A DNA stretch of 64,000 nucleotides from Acephala macrosclerotiorum (GCA_014904845.1 MU119280.1:66387-130386), one strand, 5' to 3'. Shown: positions 11,185 to 23,153, counted from the stretch's first letter. Notes: generated from the sequence alone by a model not told the origin. Made by a program: numbers and translations.

Positions 11185-11690
11185 GTAAGAGTTGCGGCTA
11201 TTACTCCCGGCCACTTTTCGCGAAACACATTAAAAACACCGCTTTTTATACTTTTTTTTAAAAACTTATAAAAGCTTAATACTTTATTATTTTTGCTTAA
11301 AAATTAAATATGTAATAAAATTTATTCTTTTTAATATATAAATTAATAAATTAATAAATTAAATTTTTTTATAATATTTATAAAAACGATATAAGTTTAA
11401 AATAAAGAAATATACGATTTTTTAATATTTCCATATAAACTCGCTTAAATTTGTATAAGAATATTAAAAAATCGTATATATTTTTATTTTAAATTTATAT
11501 CGTTTTTATAAATATTATAAAAAGTTTTAATTTATTAATTTATATATTAAAAAGGATAAAATTTTATTACATATTTAATAAAGTTTGAATTTATAATTCA
11601 AGTATTATAATTTTCCGAAAAAAGTATAAAAAGCGGGTTTTTTGGTGTGTTTCGCGAAAAGTGGCCGAGAGTAATAGCCGCAACTTTTAC
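11185..11690. mobile_element. Foldback (large inverted-repeat) element with extremely AT-rich arms
   Basis: The ends are inverted copies: GTTGCGGCTATTACTC followed by GGCCACTTTTCGCGAAACAC on the left (from 11191) and their reverse complement on the right (to 11684), extending with one mismatch to 11185 and 11690. Between these GC-containing ends almost everything is A/T, and the two halves mirror each other around about 11440: the ATATAAATTAATAAATTAA-type tract near 11335 is matched in reverse near 11525, and ATACGATTTTTTAATATT near 11412 by AATATTAAAAAATCGTAT near 11461. There is no transposase. This is a MITE or foldback-like element; the AT bias could reflect repeat-induced point mutation. 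A clean target-site duplication is not obvious. Confidence 0.75.
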
Positions 11691-12111
11691 AATTCGGAGA
11701 CGAGTGGGATGCAGATGGTTATAAAAGTGTAAAGAAATGGGAAGTATGTAGTAAAAGAAAGTCAAATGAACCCAAATCATTACTTGAGGGAATTGCTTGT
11801 GATATTCGCAGACCAAATCGCTGTTTCTTTCGTGCAATGAGGAGAGGGAAGGGAGGGGTTGGGGTCTGGAGGACCTTGAGTGTTAGTGGTCAACTGAGCT
11901 GTTACCTGGAAAAGGTTGAGCACAAGGCCAAGAAGTTGAGGAGGTAGCTTCCAGTTTCCACAATCCTTGAATCTTACATGACTGTTGCATCATTTGCATA
12001 CACCGAGGAAGCATTTTCATTTTCCCCACGAGTAATCAATGCCTTCAGCATTTATAGAGAGTGTCTTCCAAACCCATGCTAACCATAACCTCCAATACTG
12101 ATAACAGGCCT
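11691..12111. other. Intergenic region
   Basis: About 420 bp between the foldback element and the next gene. No coding or RNA feature seen. Confidence 0.4.
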
Positions 12112-12645
12112 TCAGCTCTCGATAGACAACGCCTTCACTCCCATAATCTTTCCATCTTCGAGCCCTACAACCCAGTACTCAATTCTCGATCCTCCCTTGC
12201 TGATTCTATAAACCCTCACATCACTTCCCTTGCTTGCCTCTCTGACAGCATCCACTAACTCCTTGTATTGTCCTTGTGTATCCCATTCCCCAATATCCAT
12301 GATCTCGACTTCTGCCTTCTTCGGGTCTGGATGGCTAACTAATTTGGCGAATGTAGCTATTACATACCATTAGCCCGAGTTCAATGAAAAAGAATTAGAA
12401 GAAGACATACCTTCGTCTGGCAAGCTCTTGCCACTATGCTTTAAGCACACGGGCTCGAACGGCTCATCCGCATCACTAACGTAGAAAGCATCCTTCGTAG
12501 CCTTCTTCAGCACTTCCGGAACACTCGCACCCTTATCCGTAGCCTTCAATTCAATCTTCCCATTACTCTGTCCCTTCGCAACCCCCTCATTAGGATCCTG
12601 ATTCGCCTTATCCAAGAAGGCAGCGTAATCTTCGTCTGAGGCCAT
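12112..12645 (-). CDS. Small conserved fungal protein, 159 aa, function unknown
   Basis: Two exons, 12645-12411 and 12356-12112, joined by a 54-bp intron. The protein starts MASDEDYAAFLDKANQDP and carries DAFYVSDADEPFEPVCLKH in the middle and EYWVVGLEDGKIMGVKA near the end. I recognise this as a family found across filamentous ascomycetes without a named function. No signal peptide or membrane helix is visible; it is acidic and likely soluble. The start is the Met of the conserved MASDE segment, although the frame is open further upstream to 12759. It lies 110 bp downstream of the small gene at 12756-13067 on the same strand, close enough for overlapping UTRs. Confidence 0.75.
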
Positions 12646-12755
12646 CTCGCCTGTATCCTCTCTGTTCGTCTTATTGGTATTCAAGCTAGAGCAGAATCTC
12701 TCAGCTATCCGCAGACTTGAAGACCTCCCTTCAATCGACACAAGAAACAATCTGC

Positions 12756-13067
12756 TCACGCCGCTGTAGGAACTGGCACCGGCGCCCCAACTCCCACGTT
12801 CCTCGTAACGTCCTGACTCTCTCCTGCGAAGTTCTTTGCTCCCGAACCTGCTGTTCCCGTAACAGGCGGCGGAACTGCAGCTAAATGCTCGTCTTTGAGA
12901 CCCCGCCGCACGTCTTGCTGTGGCGAGGATAATGGTTGCGATTGTGAATTATTAGCACCGTTGGAGGCTGGAATGTAGTTCGAGTCGATGGCAGACGCTT
13001 TCTTTTTGTCGCGGGATCTCTTGATGTTGTTTCCTGCGAGTCCTATGCATGCCAGCACTGCTCCCAT
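12756..13067 (-). CDS. Hypothetical 103-aa protein with a possible lipidation N-terminus
   Basis: Single open frame with N-terminus MGAVLACIGLAGNNIKRSRDK. Gly2 with a small residue at position 6 fits an N-myristoylation signal and Cys7 could be palmitoylated. A basic patch follows, then a Ser/Pro/Gly-rich, low-complexity and probably disordered remainder ending VPVPTAA. No known domain. The size and composition mean it could be a chance open frame. In its favour, it lies in tandem just before a conserved gene and the N-terminus looks like that of small membrane-anchored proteins. Confidence 0.42.
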   Translation of the reverse strand: MGAVLACIGLAGNNIKRSRDKKKASAIDSNYIPASNGANNSQSQPLSSPQQDVRRGLKDEHLAAVPPPVTGTAGSGAKNFAGESQDVTRNVGVGAPVPVPTAA

Positions 13068-13484
13068 GGTTGAGCTTTTATTTGAGGTAGGATTGCGGGG
13101 TGGGGTGAGAGCTTCCTTGTTGTGGGACGTGCGTAGCGCTGCGATGACGAAAGTATCACCGATTTTAGGAGATGGAGAAAAGGAAAGCTTGCAAGTTTCA
13201 AGGAATATAGTCTCTTTAGTCCAGAACGAGAGGATTTTTTCCCCGAATTCAATTGACGTTCAGCTAGTGAGAAGCTTTAGAGATATTAAGTAGTTTTGGG
13301 TGAGATTTGAGATGTAATGGCTTATGGGACATTGAGGGGAGTCGTGGTGATTGCTCGTTGACATGTTTTCATGGAATTCCTATCTACTTCATGCCAGAGT
13401 AGGTACCTTCGTAAGCACAAAATGCAATGAATTCCCCACTACACCGAGGAGGAAGCCCGAAAAAGGAAAGCAGCAAAGACTAAA
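13068..13484. other. Intergenic region
   Basis: About 417 bp between the ribosomal protein L3 stop and the 103-aa gene start. No feature seen. Confidence 0.4.
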
Positions 13485-14984
13485 TTAATTCTTTTGCTCG
13501 ATGTCCTTCTTGAGCGTACCCAAGAATTGGTGCTTCTCGGCAGGAGTCTGGTATGCGCCATGACCGAACTTCGAGGAGGTATCGATCCACTTCAACTCGA
13601 CCTTCTCCAATGCCTTTCTGGAGGTGTGGACGAACATGGACTTTCTGAGAGTCATGACACGCTTCTTAACACCTGGGACGGATCCCTTGAGGATGATGAA
13701 GTCGTTCTTGACCTCACCATAACGGACGAAGCCACCCATACTATATAATGTTAGTTGTGAGCAGGCAGAGTAGAATAGGAGAACTTACGGAGTGATTTGC
13801 TTCTTGGAGACATCAAACTCAGTTGATGCGTTACCCTCGTCTTCACCCTTGCCAATGCGGTAGACCTTGTGGTTAGTCGAGGTACGGTGGTGGTATCCGT
13901 CTTGACCAGCACGGGCAACAGTCCATTGGACGTGGGAAGGATGCCAGGCACCAATACAAGCGACCTTGCGGAGACCCTTGTGAGTTTTTCTCGGAAGCTT
14001 CTTGGTTCCCCATCTGCTGGTAACACCTTGGAAACCGTGACCCTTGGTGACAGCAATGACATCGATCATCTCATCCTGCTCGAAGATGGTGCTGATATCA
14101 ACTGGCTTCTCGAAGAGGTTCTTGGCGAAGTCAACCTTGTCAGCGACGCTCCCACCGTTGACTTGGATCTCCATCAAGTGTGCCTTCTTTTGTTTGAGAG
14201 GGGTCTTGCGGATTTGGGTGTGGGCGAGGACACGGACAACGGTGCAGTACTTCTTGATACGCTCGAGTTCACGCGTGATAGAGGATCCAGAGTTCTCGGA
14301 GTGCTTCTTTGCGTACTTAGTGAAGGCCTTCTTCTTACTTCTGTACCAGTTCTTGTAGAAGCGGCGCTTGACCTCATCGCTCAAATGCTCGGCCCAGACG
14401 GTTGTGAGAGATCTAAGACCACGAGGAGTTTCAATGTAACCCACGAGACCAACAACGATCACCTATTAAAGATGTTAGCCATTGGCATAATCGCCAAGCG
14501 GGCTGCATTGTTCGTACCGGTGGTGTTTCAATGACAGTAACAGCCTCAACAATCTCCTTCTTGTGTGACTTTGCACCAGGTCGGTCGAGATCGCGAACGA
14601 TGGTGGTCATACCAGCCTTGTATCCGAGAGTCGCAGTGAGGTGAACGGGCTTCTTGGGGTCATCCTTAGGGAAGCTGGGATAGTTAGCAAGATCCAACAC
14701 AAGTATATGAAGGAATTGAGCATAGAGAAGGTAGATACGCACGACTTAACCTTTCCTCTGTGACGGGCAGCACGCTTTCGTGGCAGGAAAGCCAGGGAGC
14801 CGTGGCGGGGAGCCTCGAACTGTGGAATACTGGTCAGCAAAGAACAGGACAATCGAACAAAACAATCGCAACAGTCGGCGAAATGGCACCTGAGCGTCGC
14901 GTTTTGGTGGTGGTTTGCTAAATCAACGACGTTCAAGGGTCACTGGCTTGAGGATATGAGTATATCTACCTTTCTGTGCGACAT
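13485..14984 (-). CDS. RPL3: 60S ribosomal protein L3, 392 aa, 5 exons
   Basis: Core protein of the large cytosolic ribosomal subunit, contributing to the peptidyl-transferase region. Exons 14984-14970, 14819-14743, 14674-14518, 14462-13789 and 13740-13485 give 392 residues, the normal size. Recognisable segments are [20 protein letters not shown] at the start, [12 protein letters not shown], the [20 protein letters not shown] block around the conserved histidine and W-finger region, and [15 protein letters not shown] near the end. The 15-nt first exon followed by a 150-bp intron is typical of fungal ribosomal protein genes. The L3 family identification is certain. Confidence 0.97.
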
Positions 14985-15576
14985 ATTGGCGGTGGTTGTC
15001 GACGGGTTGTTGATATCAGAAAGTTCCTTCCTCGAAGATCTCGGAAAGAATGGTTGTGTGGGAAGATGCGACTTTAGCGAGACGCGCTACTACTATTTAG
15101 CACTAGGGTATATATCACGTGTCTAGCTACATGCAAAGCCTCGAAATTTGGGAGTGTATTTTTTTCTTTCTTTCTTTTTTCAAGCCGGATTTCAAGCTGG
15201 AATAAAATGGATCTTGAGTACGTTATTTCAAAACAGTCTCTATTACGTCCGTGGCTTCTCAATGTTTTAGAATTCCTGGGTCAATTTCCGCTCGAATCTG
15301 TCGAGAATTTCGAATGCACATCTGAATTTCTGTTCGGTGAATATCCTTCATATTATCGGTAGAACAAGAATGTTAAATTACAAGATACGGCATTAAAATC
15401 TCATAGTAATGAACTGGGAGGCTCGATTATAGAAAGTCCAGATCACCATTCACAGGATATCGGACGAAGCTAAGTTGGAACAACTTCTATACACTAGACT
15501 AATTGAACGAATGATTTAAATACAGCATAAGACTCGTAAAGATACGCCACGAGCAGAATGCCACCGGAACCAAAGC
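14985..15576. other. RPL3 promoter / SSN6 3' region
   Basis: About 590 bp. A T/C-rich run (about 15160-15182) lies upstream of RPL3, a common feature of fungal ribosomal protein promoters. The remainder is AT-rich and probably the 3' UTR of the next gene. Confidence 0.4.
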
Positions 15577-18568
15577 CTATGGCTCAACCTTCGCCTGGCC
15601 ATTAGCAACGCCGTTGACATGGCCGTTAACACCGGTGGGGGAGGTAGCCTTAGCATCTCCAGAAGCTGAGCCAGGTCCAGATCCAGTTGCTGAAATAATA
15701 CCTCCCTTTTTGTCCTCATCTCCATCATCATCATAGTCTTCGTCGACATCCATCTTTCGTGCAGCACGTTCTGGTTCGCCAACTGGGGCAGGTGGTGGGG
15801 GTGGCGGGTGATCGAGACGCTCTCTCTCTCGATCTCGTTCATCGACAGGGTATTCTTTCTGAGCAGAGGGTGGCGGTGGAGGCGGAGGCAGCTCATGTAC
15901 TGGGGTATGGACAGGAGGTGGACCTTGCTGCATGGGTGGAAGGTGATTTGGTGGGAGTGCGTGAGGCGGCGGATGGTGAGCAGCTTCTGAAGGATGATAG
16001 TTCTCATTTGCCCGTCGTTGCTCCTCAACACGTCGTTGATCCTCAGCTCGCCTCTGATCTTCACGACGCTGATCTTCAAGTCGTCTTTGGTCCTCAACTC
16101 GGCGAGCTTCTGAGGAGCTGCGGCGGAAGGGTTCTCGTTCCCTAAGTGGGGTAGATGGTCGTCGATGATGCATGTCATCCATTCGTGCGCGATTCTCGTC
16201 AGAAGCTGGCTTCTTCATTGAGGAAGGTTCATCTTCCCATTCACGCATTCTCTTGGGCCCAACTGAGCTTGGCCTATCGCCATTTCGTTCTGCGGCTGCA
16301 GCTTCGGCGGCAGCCAAAGCAGACGCTGGCGGAGGTGCACCACCCTCAATGCCTCCAGGATTTGAAATGTCTGCATGGTGGGTATAAGGTTGCTGGTGCG
16401 GGTAGCCGGATTTTGGCGAGGGCATTCGGTTATCCATGATTGGACGCACTTCTGGCCTCGGGCTGTTTCGTCCGAAAGGTGGCAGCGAGCCAGGCCCAGA
16501 ACCATTCATACCTGATTGTGTAGGAGGCAGTGATGGTCCAGGACCCGCGTAGTTTGGATTGGCAACTCGTTGAGGTTGAGATGGTGGCCCTGCAGGCGGA
16601 GGTTGCGGCAGACCTGGGCCAGGATACGGTCCCATGGTAGCATGATGTTCACGAGGAGGTGAGCGACGGCCTTGAGGAGGGGGGCCATTTGGTGGTCCTC
16701 TATCAGACCCTGGGCCTGGGTATGGTCGCATTTGTTCTCCTTGTCTGGGACTTGGTGCACGTGGTGGAGGTGGAATTGGGCCACGGTCCCGCTGATCGAA
16801 TGGATTGATAGGATGAGGCGGCGGGTTGATTTCAGCAAGTCGACTTCCCCAGCCATTCGCACCAGGCGGTCCAACTGGTGGTCCTGGTGGTGGAGGATTT
16901 GGAGCCGAGTTGCCCCATTGAGGTCCAGGTGGACCTACAGCTCCAGTCGCTTGGTAAGCCTGAGGATGAACGTCTTGAGGAAGAGGTGCGCTGGTCTGGC
17001 CATTGATTCCATTAGCTTGGCCATTGCGAAGCAGTTGAAGACGGGCTTTGATGTGCACGTTGCTTGGGTCGAGTTCTGCTGCACGTTGATACGCGTCCAG
17101 CGCATCGCTGATCTGATTGTTGCAAGACTCATACTGTGCCAATGGTCAACTCTGTTGCAAACAAAATCAGCTGAAAATGAAGCAAACTTACCAAAGTTCC
17201 CAAGTCGTACCAGACCTCGGAAATGTACGGGTTCAGGCGTATCGCGCGGGAGTATGCATCAAGTGCATCTCGGTACTGGTTAATTTGGTAGTACAAGACG
17301 CCAATCGAGCACCAAAATGTCGGGTTCCGTCCATCGCGATAGACTGCTTGCTGATATGCCTCGTACGCCTTTGGATACTTCTGTTGTGACATGTAGCACC
17401 GTCCAAGGAGATACCAGCTTTGCGCATCACTTTGATCTGCCACGTGTTAGTGTGTGCACTGCCGGACGGATCCTTCTGACGATATTTACCTGAGCTGACT
17501 GATTTCTCCAGGTACTCAATCGCTTGCTCTTGGCTGCTGAAACTGTTGCTCTGCTGGTGATGCAGCCAGCCAAGTTGCTGAAGGACCTTTGCATGATTCG
17601 GATCACGGTCAAGCACGCGCCTGTAAGCCATTTTGGCATTGTCGTACTATAACGGTGATTAGATCAGGCAAGTACAAGACAAGTCTGGAAGCTTACATCT
17701 TTCTGCTGCTCATGGACATGCCCAATTTGGAACCAGATGTCTTCTTCAGTCAACGGCGTTGGTGGCACAGAAACAATATATCGGAAACACTGCGAAGTCA
17801 GCCGTCTGTGTGATCCGAATGCTAGGTCAAATTACTCACCTCCAGACTTTGTTGATATTTTTGCTGTTGCTTGTAGATTATACCGAGTCGAAAGTAGATC
17901 TCGTTGGCCTTTTCGAAGTCTGGTTGCATACGCATGACTTGCGAGAATGCTTCTTCGGCGTGCTCAAGAGACCCATAACGATCGTAGAGAATGCCAATGC
18001 CATACCAAAGTTTTGGCTCCTGGAAGCTGATTAGTATACACCACACTCTTGAAATGGATAGACTGACTTTTGGGTCTCTGAGGTGATACAAAGCTTGTTG
18101 GTAGGCGGAATATGCTTGTTGCAAGTCATCCATCATTAAGTAGCAGTGACCTGAACCTATTAGCCAATTGTTGCCAAGTTCTAAATCCAAAAGAACTAAC
18201 CTAGACTTCCCCAAACATCGCCATTGTTGCCGTCCAACTTGAGAATGTTTTGAAGGTATTCGACAGCTTTGTGGAACTGCTCTTGTGTGCGCAGGATACA
18301 ACTTATGGCATTCATCGCGGGAATGGATCGCGGATTGGCGCGAAGAGCATGCTCGTACGCCTGCATAGCTTCATCGAGATTGTTGAGAAGCTCAGCAAGG
18401 CTCCCTATTACATGATGTCAGTCATTGCAAATTATCATCAACAAAGATTGACTTACCAATCTGCAACCACACCGCCTCATTCATTGCCGCCATTTGCTGC
18501 GCAGCAGGCCACTGCTGCTGAGGCGGAGGAGGCATGCCGGGCGGGCCAGGTTGATGCAGTTCTGCCAT
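15577..18568 (-). CDS. SSN6: SSN6/CYC8-type TPR transcriptional corepressor, 878 aa, 8 exons
   Basis: Adaptor subunit of the TUP1-SSN6 corepressor, binding DNA-bound repressors through tetratricopeptide repeats. Exons: 18568-18457, 18404-18201, 18156-18068, 18019-17840, 17789-17697, 17646-17490, 17436-17192, 17133-15577. About ten TPR units fill roughly residues 30-400, with telltale stretches such as VWGSLGHCYLMMDDLQQA, LWYGIGILYDRYGSLEHA, SWYLLGRCYMSQQKYPKA and DALDAYQRAAELDP. The last exon (about 520 codons) is Pro/Gln/Gly-rich and disordered, with a highly charged R/E/D/Q repeat region. This architecture and exon pattern fit filamentous-fungal SSN6. All eight exons join in frame. The start follows MAELHQPGPPGMPPPPQQQW. 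Confidence 0.95.
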
Positions 18569-21500
18569 TGTTTTCTTGCCGAGTTGCGACGAAGCTAGGA
18601 GGAGGTTGCGATCGGACGAAAGGCGTTGACGCCAGAAGCTAAACTTCGTGACAACAATTCCAACCTCGTCAACACCAAATCAAATCTATCACTCCTCCAC
18701 AAACAACCAGCGACCACAAACACAATCGAAGCTCAATGGTGTTGTCGATCGCCCAGAACCATGGACAGTCCTGAATTTAGGGGTCGTAGAATATCTTTTC
18801 CACCGCACGATGCGACCTCGAGTGTCTTGCTTTTTCGTGGCGCAAGAAAAGGGTACGGTCGAGGATACAGATTATGGGGGTACAAGTGAAGAAGAGTAGT
18901 GGGAAGAGTCAGCTCAAACATCCATTAACTTCCGAGTCTTGAGCAGCGATACTGAGGGGACTCGGAGAGTGTATCAGAGGAGGCTCGCACGACGAGTGGA
19001 AAACGGGGGCGACCATGATCAAGAGGAACATCATCCATCCTCCCTCCAAACTCACCTCACCCACGCTAACAGGAGAGACATGCTCGTTCTTCCGCGCCCA
19101 TGCACGCGAGGAAAGCCAAAAGTCTCTGCTAGGATCTTTCAAGCCACCCTGTCTCCACAGCGCCCACTGGACCTTCGTGGCACTTGCGCCATCCCTAAGA
19201 GAGTGAGCGGCCCGCCGACACAGGGGTCCAAAGCAGTACTCTTTCTGGTTACGGCGGGGGCTAGGGAATGGGTGGCAGGCTTCCGCATTATTATTCTTTC
19301 GGCAAACACGGTGCAGCAGTCATCCAATCGAGGGGCTCCCAGAATCTCCTCCTGAATCAAAGCATCATGGGCCATGCCATCACGGCCTACCAAGCGGAAA
19401 CGGTTCACGCCCAATGCCTGGGAAATCTCACGAGCTGGCCTTGCAGCGCCGAAAGCTAAGCCTCCTGCCTATCTCCTCCGATTATTACAACCTGCCCTGT
19501 CACTGTCTCAGGGCTGGAAATCATGCCAAGAGCCGTCAAATGCTGGGTTCGGGTTACGCTACTCGGTTGAAAAGGTGATGGATACATGGGGCTCGTGGCT
19601 GATCATACCGCGAATCGCGATAAATTGATTATAACGAGGACCAGTGGTCACACCATCACAAGGGGCATTCAAAGATAATCGAACGCCAATATCACAGCAT
19701 CTGTGCATGTGGACTCCGGAAATCAGACAGTCTGCAAGAAGGGCCATAAGAGCTGGTGGGATTCGGTTGCCCCAGTTGCCCTGCAAAGATTCTAATTCGT
19801 GGGACACATGAAAACGAGAAATATTCGAGGAGGACCTAGACCTTAAGTTAAGATGTAAGAGCACTGCCTGTTCAGCGTTTCCCGGATCGTAAGAAACCGC
19901 CCCGGCCATTTTGCGTGCATACAACCTAGCCCCAGGAGCGTGTGGAGGATGGAGGTGGGTGATGCACAGGAAATAAAAGAGTCGCACAACGTGGTGGCAC
20001 AAGCAACGGCCCTCCCTTAGGCTGACTGCTTTCGTTTCCGAGCTGCTTGGTAATGCGGTAAGCTTCCACTCCCCGCTGCCACGCATGACTCAATAAAATG
20101 CGATTTAATAAAAATACAGTACCTAGCGTTAGCCGGCTCTGGATTTACCTGTATCTCAACCGATTGATTTCCCCGCGTCTGCTGGAGAGGGTCAAACCTA
20201 AAGGGCGTCGTCAGTTTCGCCACATCAAACGGTACATCATCATAGCTTCAGTATTGAAACAGGACCACAACGAGGGAGAGCCAAACTTTGTCGCCTATCT
20301 TTTGAAGCAATCGTCAATCTGGCACTCAATATCCGGGAAACTAGTCAACAAATATCTAACCTGAACCCCGCAAATGCTTGCACACGGTCCTCGTCGTCTG
20401 TTTCTATAAAATAGCAGCCCCTCAGGCGAAAGCCTGACAGCAGGGCTACTGCAATGCAGTGCACACTGCACTTGGCGTGGACACCTTACTTGTCGCAGAA
20501 AAAGCTGGCTTATGGTGGGTGGAGCCACACCCTTTCTTTGAACCTCGCAAGTTGCAACGGGTCTGCGGGCCCCCCTAATCGATAACCGATCGTCCCTTTT
20601 AGCCCCGCATGAAACCTCAAACACTTTGTTCGGATGGAACATTTCCACGTGATAAAGCTTTTGATATGCTCAGAATGCCTTCATTATTCAATCTTTAAGA
20701 TGATTCTATTATTTATTGGTTATTTTGACCAGAATGCAAGTCGAGAGCAGTCACTTTAATGGTGACGCTCCTTTACAGTCACGTGAAGACAGGGGTAAAT
20801 AAGGACAACTCGCCTCGGCTCTCCACGATTCGAGTGGGTAAGGTGAGTTTCTCGTTACACAAGTCACACGATTGATCAAGCCAAACGCTCATGTTTCGAG
20901 CTACAAACCAAAAACCAAACAAGAAGGAAGGCACCGAGAGGATGAGCATCGAAGGCCTTCGCCGAAAAAGCAAAGAGTTGAATGAGGTTTTCTAGTGAAG
21001 GCTCAGGAACGCCCCGGCGGGCATGCCCCTCCGTATTGGATGCATCAAAAGCTAGGCGCTAGAGCAGGCTAAAAGCCATGCAGACCGAGGATGACTTGCG
21101 GCGGCTTTTTGCACCTGTGTCTGGGAATTTAGCAGTGAGCGACGCGCTGAATCATCCACCTTCTTTGTGACAGTCGGCAGAAGGCAGCATGCCACTAGCC
21201 GGACGAGGAAAGCCTGTACCCAGATCACTGATCTAATGCAAAAGTCTAATTCAGACCGCAAATCCTCACCGGCTTCTTCCTCAGAAAGAGATGTCTCCCA
21301 TTCTCAGTTCCACATTTAGGACCACGATGTCATGTCTTTTTAAGCCTTATGTCTCTCCGTCTGTGATGCAGAAATGTCAAAAGCAATGCCCAAGACAAAG
21401 CATGCCGCCACGATCGATTGTGATGTGAGCCCAGGAGTCAGCCACTCGTGCCACTTGTAAGCCCCAACAAACGCCCGAGGGTTCTAGACACATTCCAACC

Positions 21501-22035
21501 ACTAAATCACGAACCAGAGTTTAAATTTCTGGAAAGGATCCGATGACATGGTAGAAACATCCGGCAAGGGATGGACATTCGCCGAGGGTTGTTTGAAACG
21601 GAGACAAGATTTTATTCGTATGATCACGTGTCAGATTTGAAGCAGGCCTGTCCCTACGAAGCTATAATAATTAACATTCTGCGGTCTTGCGTTCGGCGTT
21701 GAGAAATTATAATGGCCTTCCGGAATAGCCGCAATGAGAACGGTTCAACTGAACAACGAAGCATTACATGCTTCGTACAGGGTCCACTTTGGAGAATTTC
21801 ATGACGAGGAATCGCCCAGAATATCCTTATCCCTGTCGCAGGGATCAGTCGTCACCTATCCACGAGCTTGTAAGGAGGAATGGACGTTCAGGAGTATGGG
21901 TATCTTGGAGTTGATAAATACATGGAACATTATACGCTTTATACCGAGATCCATCCATGGACGCTCACCAACGCCACCAAAAGAAGAGGAGAAGAAATAC
22001 AAGCCCCGCTGAAATCATCCCGCTGCCGTGTCTTC
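18569..22035. other. Long intergenic region upstream of SSN6
   Basis: About 3.5 kb without a recognised gene. The longest open frame (minus strand, 19559-20086) is 175 codons with no known motif. The region probably contains the SSN6 promoter and 5' UTR. Small inverted repeats occur near 20416-20470. Confidence 0.4.
20416..20470. repeat. Two adjacent short hairpins
   Basis: TCAGGC (20422-20427), GAAA loop and GCCTGA (20432-20437) form a perfect 6-bp stem with a GNRA-type loop. AGCCC (20416-20420) and GGGCT (20443-20447) can form an outer stem. A second dyad, TGCAGTG-CA-CACTGCA, follows at 20455-20470. Such dyads occur by chance, so no function is assigned. Confidence 0.5.
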
Positions 22036-23153
22036 TTAATGAGTATTCTCGCCTTCCCTGTCTGGAACATAAGTCGTCTCTCCAAGCATAGCTGATGGTG
22101 TTTGCACATTCGGTTGAGGCTGTATCTGCACGCTTGGCCCTGCTGCTGGAGGTGGAGGAGGCTGGGATTTTAAGCTTCCTGCTGTCGCGGCGTGTAATCT
22201 TTGGTCCAATGCTTTCAAGGCGAGTGCCCTTCTCCTCTCGGCCTCAGCCCGTGCACTCCCAGGCGTTCCCCGCTGCATGAATGTATCGCCCCGAGACGCG
22301 GATACGTCAGCCGCTGAAAAAGGGCTGCATATCCGCAAGGAAACAAGGACAGTGTAGACCTGGTTCGAGAAAGATGCAATGAAAGGCTTGACTGGGTCTG
22401 GGAAGAATTCTGCAAAGGCAAAGGTTTCGCTGGCATCTCCGCGTAGTGATGATTGAGCAGTATCCAAGTCAGGAAATGCTGGCTTGTAGAAGCGCAAGTA
22501 TACCCAGCTCGTCAAGAAGCCTGATGTTACCAAGAGGAATGATGCCACACTCAACAAAGGCGTGAGTGAGAGCAGGAAGACCCCGAGGATATGCAAGAGC
22601 GGGAATCGAGGGACTCGAAGGGAGACAATGCCACGGAAAAGTGTAACAGTGTGTGCAGGTACGAGCTGGGAGAAGGCGACCAGGAACGAGATCTGCAGAG
22701 GTATTGTACCATTGATGGTTGTCAGACTAGAACATAATATCAGCGATATCCTCCACTAGGGAACCAGAAAACCTACGTCCAGCTCATATCACCAGTAGCG
22801 GCGAACAAGATAACCAAGGTCCCAAAGCAAAGGGCATTTGGGATGAGAGCAGCGATCAGCAAGAACTTTGCGAATTCGCCAGATGTCCATGCTCTCTCCA
22901 AATATCGTCCTCCATAGAAAATCGTCAAGCTAGATATGCCAAGCGTGAACACATTGTTCTCCACCAGAGCCGTGGTCAGGAATGTCCAAGGATATATCAG
23001 AGAGAGCTGCGGCACCAGCGCGAGGTATGGAACGACGATATCAGACTCTTCTGACCATTGCCTGTATCGAATTGCAAAGCTCAGGAGAGACTGTGAGACC
23101 AGGGCGATGAGGAGTATTCGAGTAATGGGAGGGATGTTGAGTCTGGGAGGCAT
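22036..23153 (-). CDS. TMEM115-like (DUF1751, rhomboid-like) membrane protein, 355 aa
   Basis: Exons 23153-22777 and 22726-22036 with a 50-bp intron. The protein starts MPPRLNIPPITRILLI and has about five to six hydrophobic helices in the first 230 residues, with YPWTFLTTALVE, YGGRYLERAW and FSQLVPAHTVTLFRG, which match the eukaryotic DUF1751 family. In animals TMEM115 is a Golgi rhomboid-like pseudoprotease scaffold; I see no catalytic Ser/His pair here either. The C-terminal 120 residues are hydrophilic, with an Ala/Arg-rich stretch and a Pro/Gln-rich tail facing the cytosol. A role in Golgi organisation or retrograde transport is inferred from the family. Confidence 0.85.

Noticed and set aside
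13869..14534. 221-codon open frame on the plus strand
   Set aside because: It is antisense to the RPL3 coding exons, has no motif and is explained by codon bias of the real gene.
15759..16145. 128-codon plus-strand frame opposite the SSN6 C-terminus
   Set aside because: Antisense shadow of low-complexity coding sequence.
19559..20086. 175-codon minus-strand frame in the region upstream of SSN6
   Set aside because: No known motif, and unsupported by splice structure or neighbouring coding sequence; length alone is not sufficient.
22036..23153. Active rhomboid protease
   Set aside because: The fold is rhomboid-like but I see no GxSG/His catalytic pair; it fits the DUF1751/TMEM115 family better.
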